A program made the position numbers and the translations under genes. The notes under the pieces were generated by a model. That model was given only the letters and a program-made list of their open reading frames with translations. It ran no database searches and was not told the origin of the DNA. This document shows, one piece after another, positions 35,771 to 43,652 of a stretch of 64,000 nt of DNA (position 1 is its first letter; the number at the start of each line of letters is the position of its first letter). The stretch spans positions 62,001 through 126,000 of the forward strand of contig CAWJCU010000007.1 in assembly GCA_963841455.1 (NCBI GenBank), given 5' to 3'. The stretch comes from JAWVFM01 sp963841455. Its GTDB lineage: Bacteria; Actinomycetota; Thermoleophilia; Solirubrobacterales; 70-9.

Positions 35771-36872
35771 GCTCGCGCGCAAACGCGGGGTGCGCGATCC
35801 GCAGGTAGTGGTCGAAGGCCCAGCGTGTGAAGCGGTCGTTCGCCATTGCGCCGAGCGCGGGCGCGAGGACGCGCGGCGGCACTCGCGGCACGAGCCGCTG
35901 CACGCGCAGCAGCCACCGGAAGTGGAAGTCGTGCCGGGCCGAGAAGGCAGCGTAGCGGTCGAGCGCTGCGCCTCGCGAGATCCGGCCCTCGACGGTTCGC
36001 CGAATCTCGCGGCCGCAGGCGATGCCGAAGTAGAGGGCGGTGCGGATTCCCTCCGCGGTGAGCGGTAGGCAGTGGCCTGCCGAGTCGCCGACGAAGAAGA
36101 CGCCGTTATCGGTTGCGGGCCGGAGCTTGTGGGGGATCCAGTTCCCCTGGTAGCCCACGGCGTCGCGTCCGAGGTCGTCCGCGAGGCGCACCGTCGAGTC
36201 TTTGACGTGGAAGCGCGGGTCGAATGAGCCCACGCCCACGCGGACCTCCTGGGCGGCCGGGAAGCTCCACGAGTACCCGGCGGGGACGTACGAGCGGTCG
36301 ATCCAGATCTCGAGCTCGCCGCCGCCACCGCCTGGATGAACCTCGAGGCCGCGCGAGAGCGGCGCGTCGGGAGGCTGGAACCCGGACCCGAGCACCCGCC
36401 GCCATCCGAGCGCGTCGACCACGAGCGGGGCCCGAAGCTCGCCTCGGTCCGTGAGCACGCCGATCGAGCCGTCGCCGTTCGAGCTCCCCAGGCCCTCGAC
36501 TTTCGCCGTCTCGAACTGGGCGTCGCACTGCTCGAAGAGAAGGGCGCAGAGCTCGCGGTAGTCGAAGGTGGAGAAGGTGAACGGAAGCGGCATGCGGGCC
36601 GTCGTGTGCGGGGTGTGGATAACGAGCTCACCGAAGGTCTGACGCATCGAGGCCTCGAGCCCGAGGGCTTCGAGCCACTCCGTCGGGGCCGCGCACGCCG
36701 AGGTCTGGCGCTCGCCCACCTCGTAGCGGTCGACGATGAGCGTCCGGGCCCCGCTGCCGGCAAGCTCGCGCGCCACGGCGAGGCCGGCGAAGCTCGCGCC
36801 GCAGACGAGCACGTCGCACTCCCCGTCGAGCGGGGTTCGCTCCTCGCCCCGCTTGGTCCGCCGCGTAGGCAT
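35706..36872 (-). CDS. FAD-dependent geranylgeranyl-reductase-family oxidoreductase
   Basis: A 388-residue flavoprotein: Rossmann start CDVLVCGASFAGLAVARELAG, active-site region SACAAPTEWLEALG, and the FAD-binding FFVGDSAGHCLPLTAEGIRTALYFG. This matches the geranylgeranyl reductase/squalene-epoxidase-like group, which saturates isoprenoid chains (for example menaquinone or polyprenyl lipids); the substrate here is unknown. The ATG at 36872 has minus-strand TACCCT 6 nt upstream. Confidence 0.85.
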   Translation of the reverse strand: MPTRRTKRGEERTPLDGECDVLVCGASFAGLAVARELAGSGARTLIVDRYEVGERQTSACAAPTEWLEALGLEASMRQTFGELVIHTPHTTARMPLPFTFSTFDYRELCALLFEQCDAQFETAKVEGLGSSNGDGSIGVLTDRGELRAPLVVDALGWRRVLGSGFQPPDAPLSRGLEVHPGGGGGELEIWIDRSYVPAGYSWSFPAAQEVRVGVGSFDPRFHVKDSTVRLADDLGRDAVGYQGNWIPHKLRPATDNGVFFVGDSAGHCLPLTAEGIRTALYFGIACGREIRRTVEGRISRGAALDRYAAFSARHDFHFRWLLRVQRLVPRVPPRVLAPALGAMANDRFTRWAFDHYLRIAHPAFARELSGRRGTSRREAALLQPAGSR

Positions 36873-36878
36873 GGCGCG

Positions 36879-36884
36879 AGGGTA
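36879..36884 (-). promoter_or_regulatory. -10-like box of the geranylgeranyl-reductase-like gene (leaderless)
   Basis: Minus-strand TACCCT, 6 nt before the ATG at 36872. Confidence 0.4.
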
Positions 36885-36913
36885 CCCAACACCTGCCCTG
36901 AACCCCCCGCCTC

Positions 36914-36919
36914 TACACT
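36914..36919 (+). promoter_or_regulatory. -10 box of rpsA (leaderless)
   Basis: TACACT, 8 nt before the TTG at 36928. Confidence 0.45.
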
Positions 36920-36927
36920 CTCACGCC

Positions 36928-38364
36928 TTGGCCGCAACCGATACAGCGACCCCGCCGGCGCCCGCGAGCCCCGTCCCTGACCTCATGATCGAGGTCGACG
37001 GCCAGCTCGTCCCGAACTACGACGCGACGATAAAGCCCTTCGACGAGGGCGACGTCGTGAGCGGCGAGGTGGTGCGCATCGACAAGGACGAGGTCCTCGT
37101 CGACATCGGCTACAAGTCGGAGGGCGTCATTCCTTCGAACGAGCTGTCGATCCGCCGTTCGGTCGATCCGGGCGAGGAGGTCTCGCTCGGCGAGCAGGTC
37201 GACGCGCTCGTGCTCACGAAGGAGGACCAGGAGGGGCGCCTCCTCCTGTCCAAGAAGCGCGCCCGCTTCGAGAAGGCCTGGCGCAAGATCGAGCGCGCCG
37301 CCGAGACCGGCGAGCCGATCGAGGGCGTCGTGATCGAGGTCGTCAAGGGCGGCCTAATCCTCGACCTCGGGGTCCGCGGGTTCCTGCCCGCTTCACTGGT
37401 CGACATCCGGCGTGTCCACAACCTCGACGAGTTCAAGGGCCAGACACTCGAGTGCCGCGTCATCGAGCTCAACCGCAGCCGCAACAACGTCGTGCTCTCC
37501 CGCCGCGCCGTCCTCGAGGAGGAGCGCAAGGAGGTCCGCGAGCAGATCCTGGGCCGCCTGCAGCCCGGCCAGGTCGTGGAGGGCAAGATCTCCAACATCG
37601 TCGACTTCGGCGCCTTCGTCGACCTCGAGGGCATCGACGGCCTCATCCACATCTCCGAGCTTTCGTGGAGCCACGTGAACCACCCGTCCGAGGTCTTGTC
37701 CGTGGGTGAGACCGTCCGGGTCAAGGTCCTCGACATCGACCGCGACCGTCAGCGGATCTCGCTCGGGCTCAAACAGACTCAGGAGGACCCCTGGACGCGC
37801 GTCACGAACGAGTACAAGCCCGGCGACGCCTTCGAGGGCAAGGTCACGAAGGTCGTGGCGTTCGGGGCCTTTGTGGAGATCGTTCCCGGCGTCGAAGGCC
37901 TGGTCCACATCTCCGAGCTCGCCGACCACCACGTCGAGAGCCCGGGCGAGGTGGTACAGCCCGGCCAGGAGGTCTGGGTGCGCGTCCTCGAGATCGATGA
38001 GTCGCGCCGCCGGATCTCGCTCAGCGTCAAGCGCGCACAGCCGTCGCAGGCGCTGCCCTTGCGGGACCTGATTCCCGCCGAGCTCACCGACGAGGCGGAA
38101 TCCCCGCCGGCCGAGCTTCCAGACCTCGACGTCTCCGACGAGGTCTTTCCGGAGACGCCGGCCGATGATGAGGCCACCGCCGTGGACGAGGAGTCCGTAG
38201 CGACCGAGGCTGAGCCGATCGAGCCGGTCGCCGAGGACACGCAGCCGGCAGCTGAGGACACCGAGTCGGCAGCCGAGGACACCGAGCCGGCTGAGGACGC
38301 GGAACCGGCGGCCGAGGACACGGAGCCGGAGGATGCGGCGCCCGAGTCAGCTTCCGGCGAGTGA
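36928..38364 (+). CDS. rpsA: 30S ribosomal protein S1
   Basis: A 478-residue protein from TTG 36928 (AATDTATPPAPASPVPDL). Four S1 RNA-binding repeats begin near GDVVSGEVVRIDKDEVLVD, IEGVVIEVVKGGLILDLGV, GKISNIVDFGAFVDLEG and GKVTKVVAFGAFVEIVPG, consistent with four-repeat actinobacterial S1. A ~95-residue acidic Glu/Asp/Ala tail with AEDTEPA-type repeats follows. S1 helps mRNA bind the ribosome; leaderless mRNAs, which appear common here, are less dependent on it. Overlaps coaE by 32 nt. Confidence 0.93.
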   Translation: MAATDTATPPAPASPVPDLMIEVDGQLVPNYDATIKPFDEGDVVSGEVVRIDKDEVLVDIGYKSEGVIPSNELSIRRSVDPGEEVSLGEQVDALVLTKEDQEGRLLLSKKRARFEKAWRKIERAAETGEPIEGVVIEVVKGGLILDLGVRGFLPASLVDIRRVHNLDEFKGQTLECRVIELNRSRNNVVLSRRAVLEEERKEVREQILGRLQPGQVVEGKISNIVDFGAFVDLEGIDGLIHISELSWSHVNHPSEVLSVGETVRVKVLDIDRDRQRISLGLKQTQEDPWTRVTNEYKPGDAFEGKVTKVVAFGAFVEIVPGVEGLVHISELADHHVESPGEVVQPGQEVWVRVLEIDESRRRISLSVKRAQPSQALPLRDLIPAELTDEAESPPAELPDLDVSDEVFPETPADDEATAVDEESVATEAEPIEPVAEDTQPAAEDTESAAEDTEPAEDAEPAAEDTEPEDAAPESASGE

Positions 38365-38959
38365 ACGCCCGCCGCTGATCGGCCTCACCGGCGCGATCGC
38401 CGCCGGGAAGTCCGAAGCCCTCGCGACGCTCGAAAGCCTCGGCGCCGCCACCCTCTCGAGCGACGCCGTCGTCCACGACCTCCTGGGATCGGAGGAGGTT
38501 CGAGGCCGCCTCGTCGAGCGGTGGGGCGCGGAGGTGGCGCCCGCCGGCCTGCTCGACCGCGGCCGAGTCGGAGCCCTGGTCTTCGAAAAGCCGGAGGAGC
38601 TCGCGTGGCTCGAGTCGGTGCTTCATCCGCTCGTCGGACAGCGCATCGCCGATTGGGTCGTCGGGCTGCCGCCCCATACTTCGATTGCAGTGGTCGAGGT
38701 GCCGCTTCTGTTCGAGACCGGGATGGAGAGCTTCTTCGACGCGACGATTGCCGTCGCGGCGAGCGATGAGACCCGCGCCAGGCGGGCGGCTGACCGTGGC
38801 ACGGACCTCGTCGAGGGCCGCGCCGGCCGGCAGCTTTCGGCCGCCGAGAAGGAGCGACGCGCGACGTTCCGCGTCAGCAACGACGGCGACCGCGAGGCGC
38901 TCCGTACCCGGCTCGAGGAGCTTCTGCCGCGGCTCGTCGCTGCCGGGAGCCCCGCGTGA
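38333..38959 (+). CDS. coaE: Dephospho-CoA kinase
   Basis: A 208-residue kinase: P-loop LTGAIAAGKSEALATLESLG, SSDAVVHDLL, WLESVLHPLV, VEVPLLFETGMES and RRAADRGTDLVEGRAGRQLS. It phosphorylates dephospho-CoA, the last step of coenzyme A synthesis; the pantothenate genes panB-panD-panC are 22 kb away. The ATG at 38333 lies inside rpsA; an internal start nearer the P-loop is possible. Its stop overlaps the next gene by 4 nt. Confidence 0.93.
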   Translation: MRRPSQLPASERPPLIGLTGAIAAGKSEALATLESLGAATLSSDAVVHDLLGSEEVRGRLVERWGAEVAPAGLLDRGRVGALVFEKPEELAWLESVLHPLVGQRIADWVVGLPPHTSIAVVEVPLLFETGMESFFDATIAVAASDETRARRAADRGTDLVEGRAGRQLSAAEKERRATFRVSNDGDREALRTRLEELLPRLVAAGSPA

Positions 38960-39594
38960 CCGCCTCCACTCCGCGAACGGCCAGTGCGCGCCGGACGGGC
39001 TATCGAAGCCGCGCGAGCATCTGGCGCCGCCGGCTGGTGGGCCTCCTCGTGGTCATCGTCGTCGCTGGGATAGGTGTGGGGATCACGTTTTTGATCACCG
39101 GCTTGAGTCCCGAGGAGGTGATCCAGGAGCTCACGCTCCCGCTGCAGCACGAGGACATCATCCGCCAGCAGGCCGCCGAGAAGGATCTCGACCCCGCGTT
39201 GATCGCCGCCGTGATCTACACGGAGTCACGCTTTCGGGACCAGGAGTCGAGCGCGGGCGCGATCGGGCTCATGCAGATTACCCCCGACGCCGCGGACTAC
39301 ATCAAGCATCTGAGCGGCGGGACGACGTTCGTCCTCTCGGACCTCCACGACCCGCAGATCAACATCAGCTACGGCTCCTACCTGCTGCGCCATCTCCTCG
39401 ACCGCTACGACGGCAACGAAATAGCGGCGCTTGCCGCCTACAACGCGGGCTTCAACGCGGTCGACAAGTGGGGGGGATCGTCATTGACGCTGGACGACAT
39501 CCCCTATCCCGAGACACGGGCCTACGTGCAGGGCGTCCTCGAGAAGCGCGGCGAGTACGCGCGCAAGTACGCGAGCGAGCTCGGCCTCAAGTGA
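38956..39594 (+). CDS. Membrane-anchored lytic transglycosylase (SLT domain)
   Basis: A 212-residue protein with one N-terminal membrane helix (~residues 26-48), a short stalk, and a Slt70-like domain (~65-195): catalytic Glu in AAVIYTESRFRDQESSAGAI, GLMQITPDAADYI, NISYGSYLLRHLLDRYDGN and ALAAYNAGFNAVDKW. It cleaves peptidoglycan glycan strands with anhydro-sugar formation. GTG start overlapping coaE. A GCCGGC hairpin directly follows the stop. Confidence 0.92.
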   Translation: MTASTPRTASARRTGYRSRASIWRRRLVGLLVVIVVAGIGVGITFLITGLSPEEVIQELTLPLQHEDIIRQQAAEKDLDPALIAAVIYTESRFRDQESSAGAIGLMQITPDAADYIKHLSGGTTFVLSDLHDPQINISYGSYLLRHLLDRYDGNEIAALAAYNAGFNAVDKWGGSSLTLDDIPYPETRAYVQGVLEKRGEYARKYASELGLK

Positions 39595-39609
39595 GCCGGC
39601 GGCGCCGGC
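39595..39609 (+). terminator. GC hairpin after the lytic transglycosylase gene
   Basis: Perfect 6-bp stem GCCGGC-GGC-GCCGGC starting at the base after the TGA stop, in a 44-bp gap between convergent genes. No T-run follows, so termination is plausible but unproven. Confidence 0.35.
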
Positions 39610-39638
39610 GTGGGAGCCCGCTTACGCGTCGCGCGAGC

Positions 39639-40271
39639 TCATGGCGAGTTGCTCGCGGAGGTCACGCAGCGATAGGGGTGGTTCTTCGTTACGAGATCCC
39701 CATTCAGGAGGATGTTGCGCGCCGAGTCGTTTGCGAGCAGCGACGCGACTACCTGGTCGGATTGGTTCGGGCGGCTGATGTAGTAATGACTGACCGCCCA
39801 CTGAAAGTCCTGCGAGGCCCCAAGGTGGTCGAAGACGAGGGCCAACTCGCCCTCGTCGGGGAGCCGAAGCTGCGCCCGCGCGCAAGTCTGCAGCGCCGTC
39901 GCGTACGGGGCGGCGGCGCGCTCGTCGAACTCGAAGCAAAGGTCCGCCCCCCGGTGGAGGCTGGCGGGACAATGCAGACGGTAGTCGGAAGCGGGCTGTC
40001 CATCCAGGTTCGTCGCGTTCGTCGCGGTGTCTGCGGTCGTCGCCGTGTCGGCGCTCTGGGCATGCAGCACGGAGAGGGCCGGTGCCTTCCTCCTGATCTG
40101 CCTGTTGGCCTGGCGCTTCGAGATGCTCTTGACCTTCGGCCTGTTGAGCGCGGCGACGGCGAACGCTCCGCCGCCGACGGCGACAATCAGGGCGATTGCC
40201 GAAATCACGAGAGCCGGCGAGGGTAGCCGCCGAATCCTTCTGCGCACGAGGCTCTCCTTTCCGTCCCGCAC
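39639..40271 (-). CDS. Surface protein with single N-terminal anchor, paralogue 1
   Basis: A 210-residue protein. The N-terminus (RRIRRLPSPALVISAIALIV, then AVGGGAFAVAAL) is a basic-plus-hydrophobic anchor found widely in Solirubrobacterales-type proteins. A basic segment (SISKRQANRQIRRKAPALS) follows, then a short ADTATTADTATNATN stalk and a ~120-residue Cys-containing head (LHCPASLHRGADLCFEFDER). The head has no family I recognise. The first ~75 residues are nearly identical in pattern to the gene at 40740-41534. It is probably exported and displayed on the surface. Confidence 0.7.
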   Translation of the reverse strand: MRDGKESLVRRRIRRLPSPALVISAIALIVAVGGGAFAVAALNRPKVKSISKRQANRQIRRKAPALSVLHAQSADTATTADTATNATNLDGQPASDYRLHCPASLHRGADLCFEFDERAAAPYATALQTCARAQLRLPDEGELALVFDHLGASQDFQWAVSHYYISRPNQSDQVVASLLANDSARNILLNGDLVTKNHPYRCVTSASNSP

Positions 40272-40294
40272 CGCGGTTACGAATCATGGCCAGG

Positions 40295-40663
40295 CTACTC
40301 GGCCGTGGCGCGCCAGACCCACCACATCATCAGCGGCTGAAGCGGCAGCCGGGCCCAGAGGGCCCAACGGGGTATCCGGTCGAGCTCGAGGCCGCGGACC
40401 TGCTCGGGACTCACCGCCATGTGGACGTTGGCGGGGAAGACCGCTGTGAGCAGCGCGATCAGCCACCAGCGGGCGAGCGGGCGCGTTCGCGCCGACGCGA
40501 CGCCCGCGCCCCCCGCGATCTCGGCGATTCCGCTCACGACCACCGCCTCGCGGTGGCGGGGCAGGTACGGCGGCATGATCGCCCGGTAATAGCCGGGCCG
40601 CACGAAGTGCATCGTGCCCGCGACGACGAAGAAGCCCGTGAGCAGGCGCTGTGACGCTCGCAT
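40295..40663 (-). CDS. DoxX-like small membrane protein
   Basis: A 122-residue protein with four hydrophobic helices. The opening LLTGFFVVAGTMHFVRPGYY and IVSGIAEIAGGAG-type second helix (VVSGIAEIAGGAGVASARTR), then NVHMAVSPEQ, are typical of DoxX/SURF4-like proteins. Function is unknown; some act in redox homeostasis. It lies upstream of the surface-protein gene by 23 nt on the same strand. Confidence 0.8.
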   Translation of the reverse strand: MRASQRLLTGFFVVAGTMHFVRPGYYRAIMPPYLPRHREAVVVSGIAEIAGGAGVASARTRPLARWWLIALLTAVFPANVHMAVSPEQVRGLELDRIPRWALWARLPLQPLMMWWVWRATAE

Positions 40664-40678
40664 GGCCGGACCTTAAGC

Positions 40679-40714
40679 GAAAGCGCCGCGCCCCCGGAGG
40701 AGCGCGGCGCTTTC
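40679..40714 (-). terminator. Strong bidirectional hairpin terminator
   Basis: A perfect 12-bp stem GAAAGCGCCGCG (40679-40690)/CGCGGCGCTTTC (40703-40714) with a 12-nt loop. It lies 25 nt downstream of the minus-strand surface protein gene ending at 40740 and just upstream of doxX. The TTTC/GAAA ends give a short T-run on either strand. Confidence 0.65.
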
Positions 40715-40739
40715 AGTCGCTGCGTTCCGCTAATCCCTG

Positions 40740-41534
40740 TCAGTGGGCGCGGAGGAGCCGCTGCGCCGATGTCACGCTCGAGGCGCGGGCCTTCGTGAGT
40801 CGACCCTTCGCGACATCCGGCGGCCCATCGTCGGTTCCGGTCGCGGTGCCATCCCAGTAGCAGGCGTGGCCCGCGACGCCGGACGCGTACTGCCAGGCGA
40901 CCGACACGCGGGTCCCGGTGCCCGGCTTCCCGTACACGATCTGGCCGGTCGCGAACCCGATGCCCACCGGTCCGTTGCCCGTATCGACGCTGTTGGCATT
41001 CGGCGAGAGGATCGTCGTCGGAGCGGCGCCGAGCTGGACCGAGTCGTTATGAACCGTCCCGGTTGCAGTACCGCCGGTCCCGCCACGGCTGATCGAGCTA
41101 TAGGCGATATAGGCGCCGGCGGTCGCCGACGTGGCCTTCACGGTGAGGCCGTTATTTACACCCGCCGTGCACGAGGCCGTCAGCGTCAGGCCGTGGAAGT
41201 CGTCGAGGACGGTCTTGTTGGCGCTCCCGCCGGCCGCGGCATAAGCGAACGACGTCACCGCGTCGGTGGTCGTCGCCTTGTCGGCGGTCGTCGCCTTGTC
41301 GGCGGTGGTCGCGTGATCCGCGTTGGTCGCCGTGTCGGCGCTCTGCGCGTGGAGCACCGACAGGCCCGGCGCCTTCTTCCTGATCTGCTTGTTGGCCTGG
41401 CGCTTTGAGATTCGCTTGACCTTCGGGTTGGTGATCGCCGCGATTGCGAACGTTCCGCCGCCGACGGCGACGATCAAGGCGATGGCCGAGATCACGAGCG
41501 CCGGCGATGGCATCCGCCTGATGCGTGTGAGCAC
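40740..41534 (-). CDS. Surface protein with single N-terminal anchor and repeat stalk, paralogue 2
   Basis: A 264-residue protein sharing its first ~70 residues with the gene at 39639-40271 (RMPSPALVISAIALIVAVGG, ISKRQANKQIRKKAPGLSV). A stalk of ADTATNADHATTADKATTAD-type short repeats follows, visible in the DNA as tandem GTCGTCGCCTTGTCGGCG units near 41270-41340. The head (TLTASCTAGVNNGLTVKATS, SAGAYIAYSSISRGGTGGTA-like region) is strand-rich and Ser/Thr/Gly-rich, a beta-sandwich-like composition. Its function is not known; export to the surface is inferred. Confidence 0.7.
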   Translation of the reverse strand: MLTRIRRMPSPALVISAIALIVAVGGGTFAIAAITNPKVKRISKRQANKQIRKKAPGLSVLHAQSADTATNADHATTADKATTADKATTTDAVTSFAYAAAGGSANKTVLDDFHGLTLTASCTAGVNNGLTVKATSATAGAYIAYSSISRGGTGGTATGTVHNDSVQLGAAPTTILSPNANSVDTGNGPVGIGFATGQIVYGKPGTGTRVSVAWQYASGVAGHACYWDGTATGTDDGPPDVAKGRLTKARASSVTSAQRLLRAH

Positions 41535-41643
41535 TGGGTTCCCCTTCTGTCGATGTCGCCCCTGGCGTCCGCGAGGGGTTCGTTCCCTGAACGCCGACCT
41601 TATCCCCCTGGGGTAGTCGAGTCAAGAAATGCCGGTTGGTGAG

Positions 41644-41664
41644 ATAGTTTGCTAAGCTAACTAT
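41644..41664 (+). promoter_or_regulatory. MarR operator palindrome abutting the start codon
   Basis: A 21-bp palindrome with outer arms ATAGTT (41644-41649) and AACTAT (41659-41664), inner GCT-A-AGC, and one mismatched pair. It ends at the base before the marR ATG (41665), so a bound MarR dimer would cover the transcript start. Classical auto-repression of marR and its exporter is inferred. Confidence 0.7.
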
Positions 41665-42117
41665 ATGTCAGTAGCGACTCCAGCCCCGCCCGAACGCGTC
41701 GCGGAGCTTGCGACCCACCTGCGCCTCGCCGTCACGCGCACCGCACGGCGGCTGCGCCAGGAGGCTGCGCCCGAGCTGAGTCCGTCGCAGGGCTCGGCGC
41801 TCGCGACGATCGAGCGGCATGGTCCTCTGACCCCCAGCGAGCTGGCTGAGCGCGAGCGGATCAAGCGCCCAACGGCGACGCGGGTCGTCGTGAGGCTCGA
41901 GGAGGACGGGCTGATCGAGCGCATCCCGGCTCCCGGCGACGGAAGGAGCTGCTCGCTGCGGCTGACACTCGGTGGCGCCGCCCTGATCCGGCGCCTCCGG
42001 CGCCGCAAGACCGCCTATCTGGCTGCACGCCTTCGAGCGCTCGATCCCGAGGACATCGCGACCCTCGAGCGAGCCTCCGAGCTCCTCGAGGGCCTGCTCG
42101 AGGACCAGCGGTCTTGA
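41665..42117 (+). CDS. MarR-family transcriptional regulator
   Basis: A 150-residue winged-helix protein: LATHLRLAVTRTARRLRQEA, PELSPSQGSALATIERHGPL, TPSELAERERIKRPTATRVV (recognition helix), VRLEEDGLIERIPAPGDGRS (wing) and a C-terminal dimerisation helix. Such repressors release DNA on binding phenolic or drug-like ligands. It overlaps the MFS gene by 4 nt (TTGA) and starts directly at a 21-bp palindrome, so it likely controls its own operon. Confidence 0.9.
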   Translation: MSVATPAPPERVAELATHLRLAVTRTARRLRQEAAPELSPSQGSALATIERHGPLTPSELAERERIKRPTATRVVVRLEEDGLIERIPAPGDGRSCSLRLTLGGAALIRRLRRRKTAYLAARLRALDPEDIATLERASELLEGLLEDQRS

Positions 42118-43652
42118 CGGCCGTGCTCCGCCGCTCATTCAGCTCTCTCGGCGTCCCCAACTACCGCCGCTACTTCACGGGGCAGCTCGTGTCGCTGTCG
42201 GGCAACTGGATGCAGATGGTCGCGGAGGCCTGGCTGATCCTGACCCTGACGGGCAGCGGCGTCGCGGTCGGGGCGCTGACGGCGGCTCAGTTCGCACCCT
42301 TCCTTCTGTTCGCCGCATTCGGTGGCCTGGTCGCCGATCGCGTGCCGAAGCGCCGGCTGCTCACCTACACGCAGGCGGCGATGGCGTTCCCGGCGCTCGG
42401 GCTCTTCGCCGTCACGGCCGCCGGCGTGGTCGCTCCCTGGATGGTTTTCGCCACGGCTTTCGCGCGCGGGAGCATCAACTCGATCGACAATCCCGCGCGG
42501 CAGAGCTTCGTGATCGAGATGGTCGGGGCCGACCGCGTGGTCAACGCCGTGAGCCTCAACAGCGTGATCATCCACTCGTCGCGGATCATCGGCCCAGCGA
42601 TAGCGGGAGCGCTCATCGCGGTGCTCGGCGTCGCGCCGTGCTTCGCACTCAACGCCCTGACCTTCGGGGTCATGATCGTCGCCCTCCGCGGCATGGATCC
42701 CGAGCTTCTGCGGCCCGCGCCGCGCGCCGAGCACGAGCCGGGCGCCGTCCGCGCCGCGATCCGGTACGTCGCGCGGACCCCGGCCCTCGCGATACCGCTC
42801 GCGATGATGGCGCTGGTTGGGACGCTCGCCTTCAACTTCCAGACCGTCCTGCCTCTCCTCGCCCACTTCACATTCGGTCAGGACGCGTCCGGCTACGCCC
42901 TTCTGCTCGCCGCGATGGGCGCTGGGGCGATCGTCGGAGCGCTCGCTACGGGGGCGCGCGGGTCAACCGGTCCCCGGTTGATAACGCTGTCGGCCGCGGG
43001 GTTCGGCGTCTTCGGGCTCATTGCGGCGGCCGCACCGACGTTTCCCCTCGAGATCGCCGCGATGGTCCCGCTCGGCGCCGCAAGCATCACGTTCGCCGCG
43101 GGCGTGAACTCGCAGCTTCAGCTGCGTGTGGAGCCGGCGATGCGAGGCCGGGTGATGGCCCTCTACGGAATCGTCTTCCTAGGGTCGACCCCGATCGGGG
43201 GGCCGCTCACCGGGTGGCTGGCAGAGGCGCTCGGTCCGAGGTCCGGGCTCGTTCTCGGCGGAGTCGCCGCGCTCCTTGCGGCCATCGGTGCTCGGTTCGC
43301 GTTCGCTCGCTCAGTAGCGCATCATCCGCGCGTGGTGCCCACGCGCGCGAACGGGGCGGGCAGGTCCCTAACGTTCGCGAAAGCCAGTGGGCGCCTCGGC
43401 CGCAGCTATCGTGACCTGAGTGCCCGAATTCGGCCTCAATCCCGCCTACACCGCAACCGCCGACCAGCCCGAGGCCATCTCAAGCCTGGCCGAGGGGATC
43501 AGCGCGGGCGAGCGGTTCACAACCCTGCTCGGTGCGACCGGGACGGGGAAGACGTTCACGATGGCCGGAGTGATCGCGGAGCTCCGCCGTCCCTCGCTCG
43601 TCATCGCCCACAACAAGACGCTGGCCGCGCAGCTCTGCAACGAGTTCCGTGA
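42114..43652 (+). CDS. MFS exporter (EntS/MFS_3-like); 3' end uncertain
   Basis: A major-facilitator protein of about 12 helices, opening LGVPNYRRYFTGQLVSLSGN and WMQMVAEAWLILTLTGSGVA, with the DRVPKRRLL loop and RGRVMALYGIVFLGSTPIGG late motif, typical of EntS-type drug/siderophore exporters. The domain should end near 43,310 (~400 residues). The frame instead runs on to 43652, 233 nt into uvrB, as low-quality basic sequence. A TAG at 43315-43317 lies one frame away, so a one-base indel near the end is likely. It is coupled to marR and probably exports a toxic compound. Confidence 0.82.
   Translation: MTAVLRRSFSSLGVPNYRRYFTGQLVSLSGNWMQMVAEAWLILTLTGSGVAVGALTAAQFAPFLLFAAFGGLVADRVPKRRLLTYTQAAMAFPALGLFAVTAAGVVAPWMVFATAFARGSINSIDNPARQSFVIEMVGADRVVNAVSLNSVIIHSSRIIGPAIAGALIAVLGVAPCFALNALTFGVMIVALRGMDPELLRPAPRAEHEPGAVRAAIRYVARTPALAIPLAMMALVGTLAFNFQTVLPLLAHFTFGQDASGYALLLAAMGAGAIVGALATGARGSTGPRLITLSAAGFGVFGLIAAAAPTFPLEIAAMVPLGAASITFAAGVNSQLQLRVEPAMRGRVMALYGIVFLGSTPIGGPLTGWLAEALGPRSGLVLGGVAALLAAIGARFAFARSVAHHPRVVPTRANGAGRSLTFAKASGRLGRSYRDLSARIRPQSRLHRNRRPARGHLKPGRGDQRGRAVHNPARCDRDGEDVHDGRSDRGAPPSLARHRPQQDAGRAALQRVP
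43407..43412 (+). promoter_or_regulatory. -10 box of uvrB (leaderless)
   Basis: TATCGT, 7 nt before the GTG at 43420. Confidence 0.5.

Noticed and set aside
41270..41340. CRISPR-like or tandem repeat array.
   Set aside because: The repeats are in-frame codon repeats encoding the ATTADKA stalk of a surface protein; there are no spacers and no cas genes.
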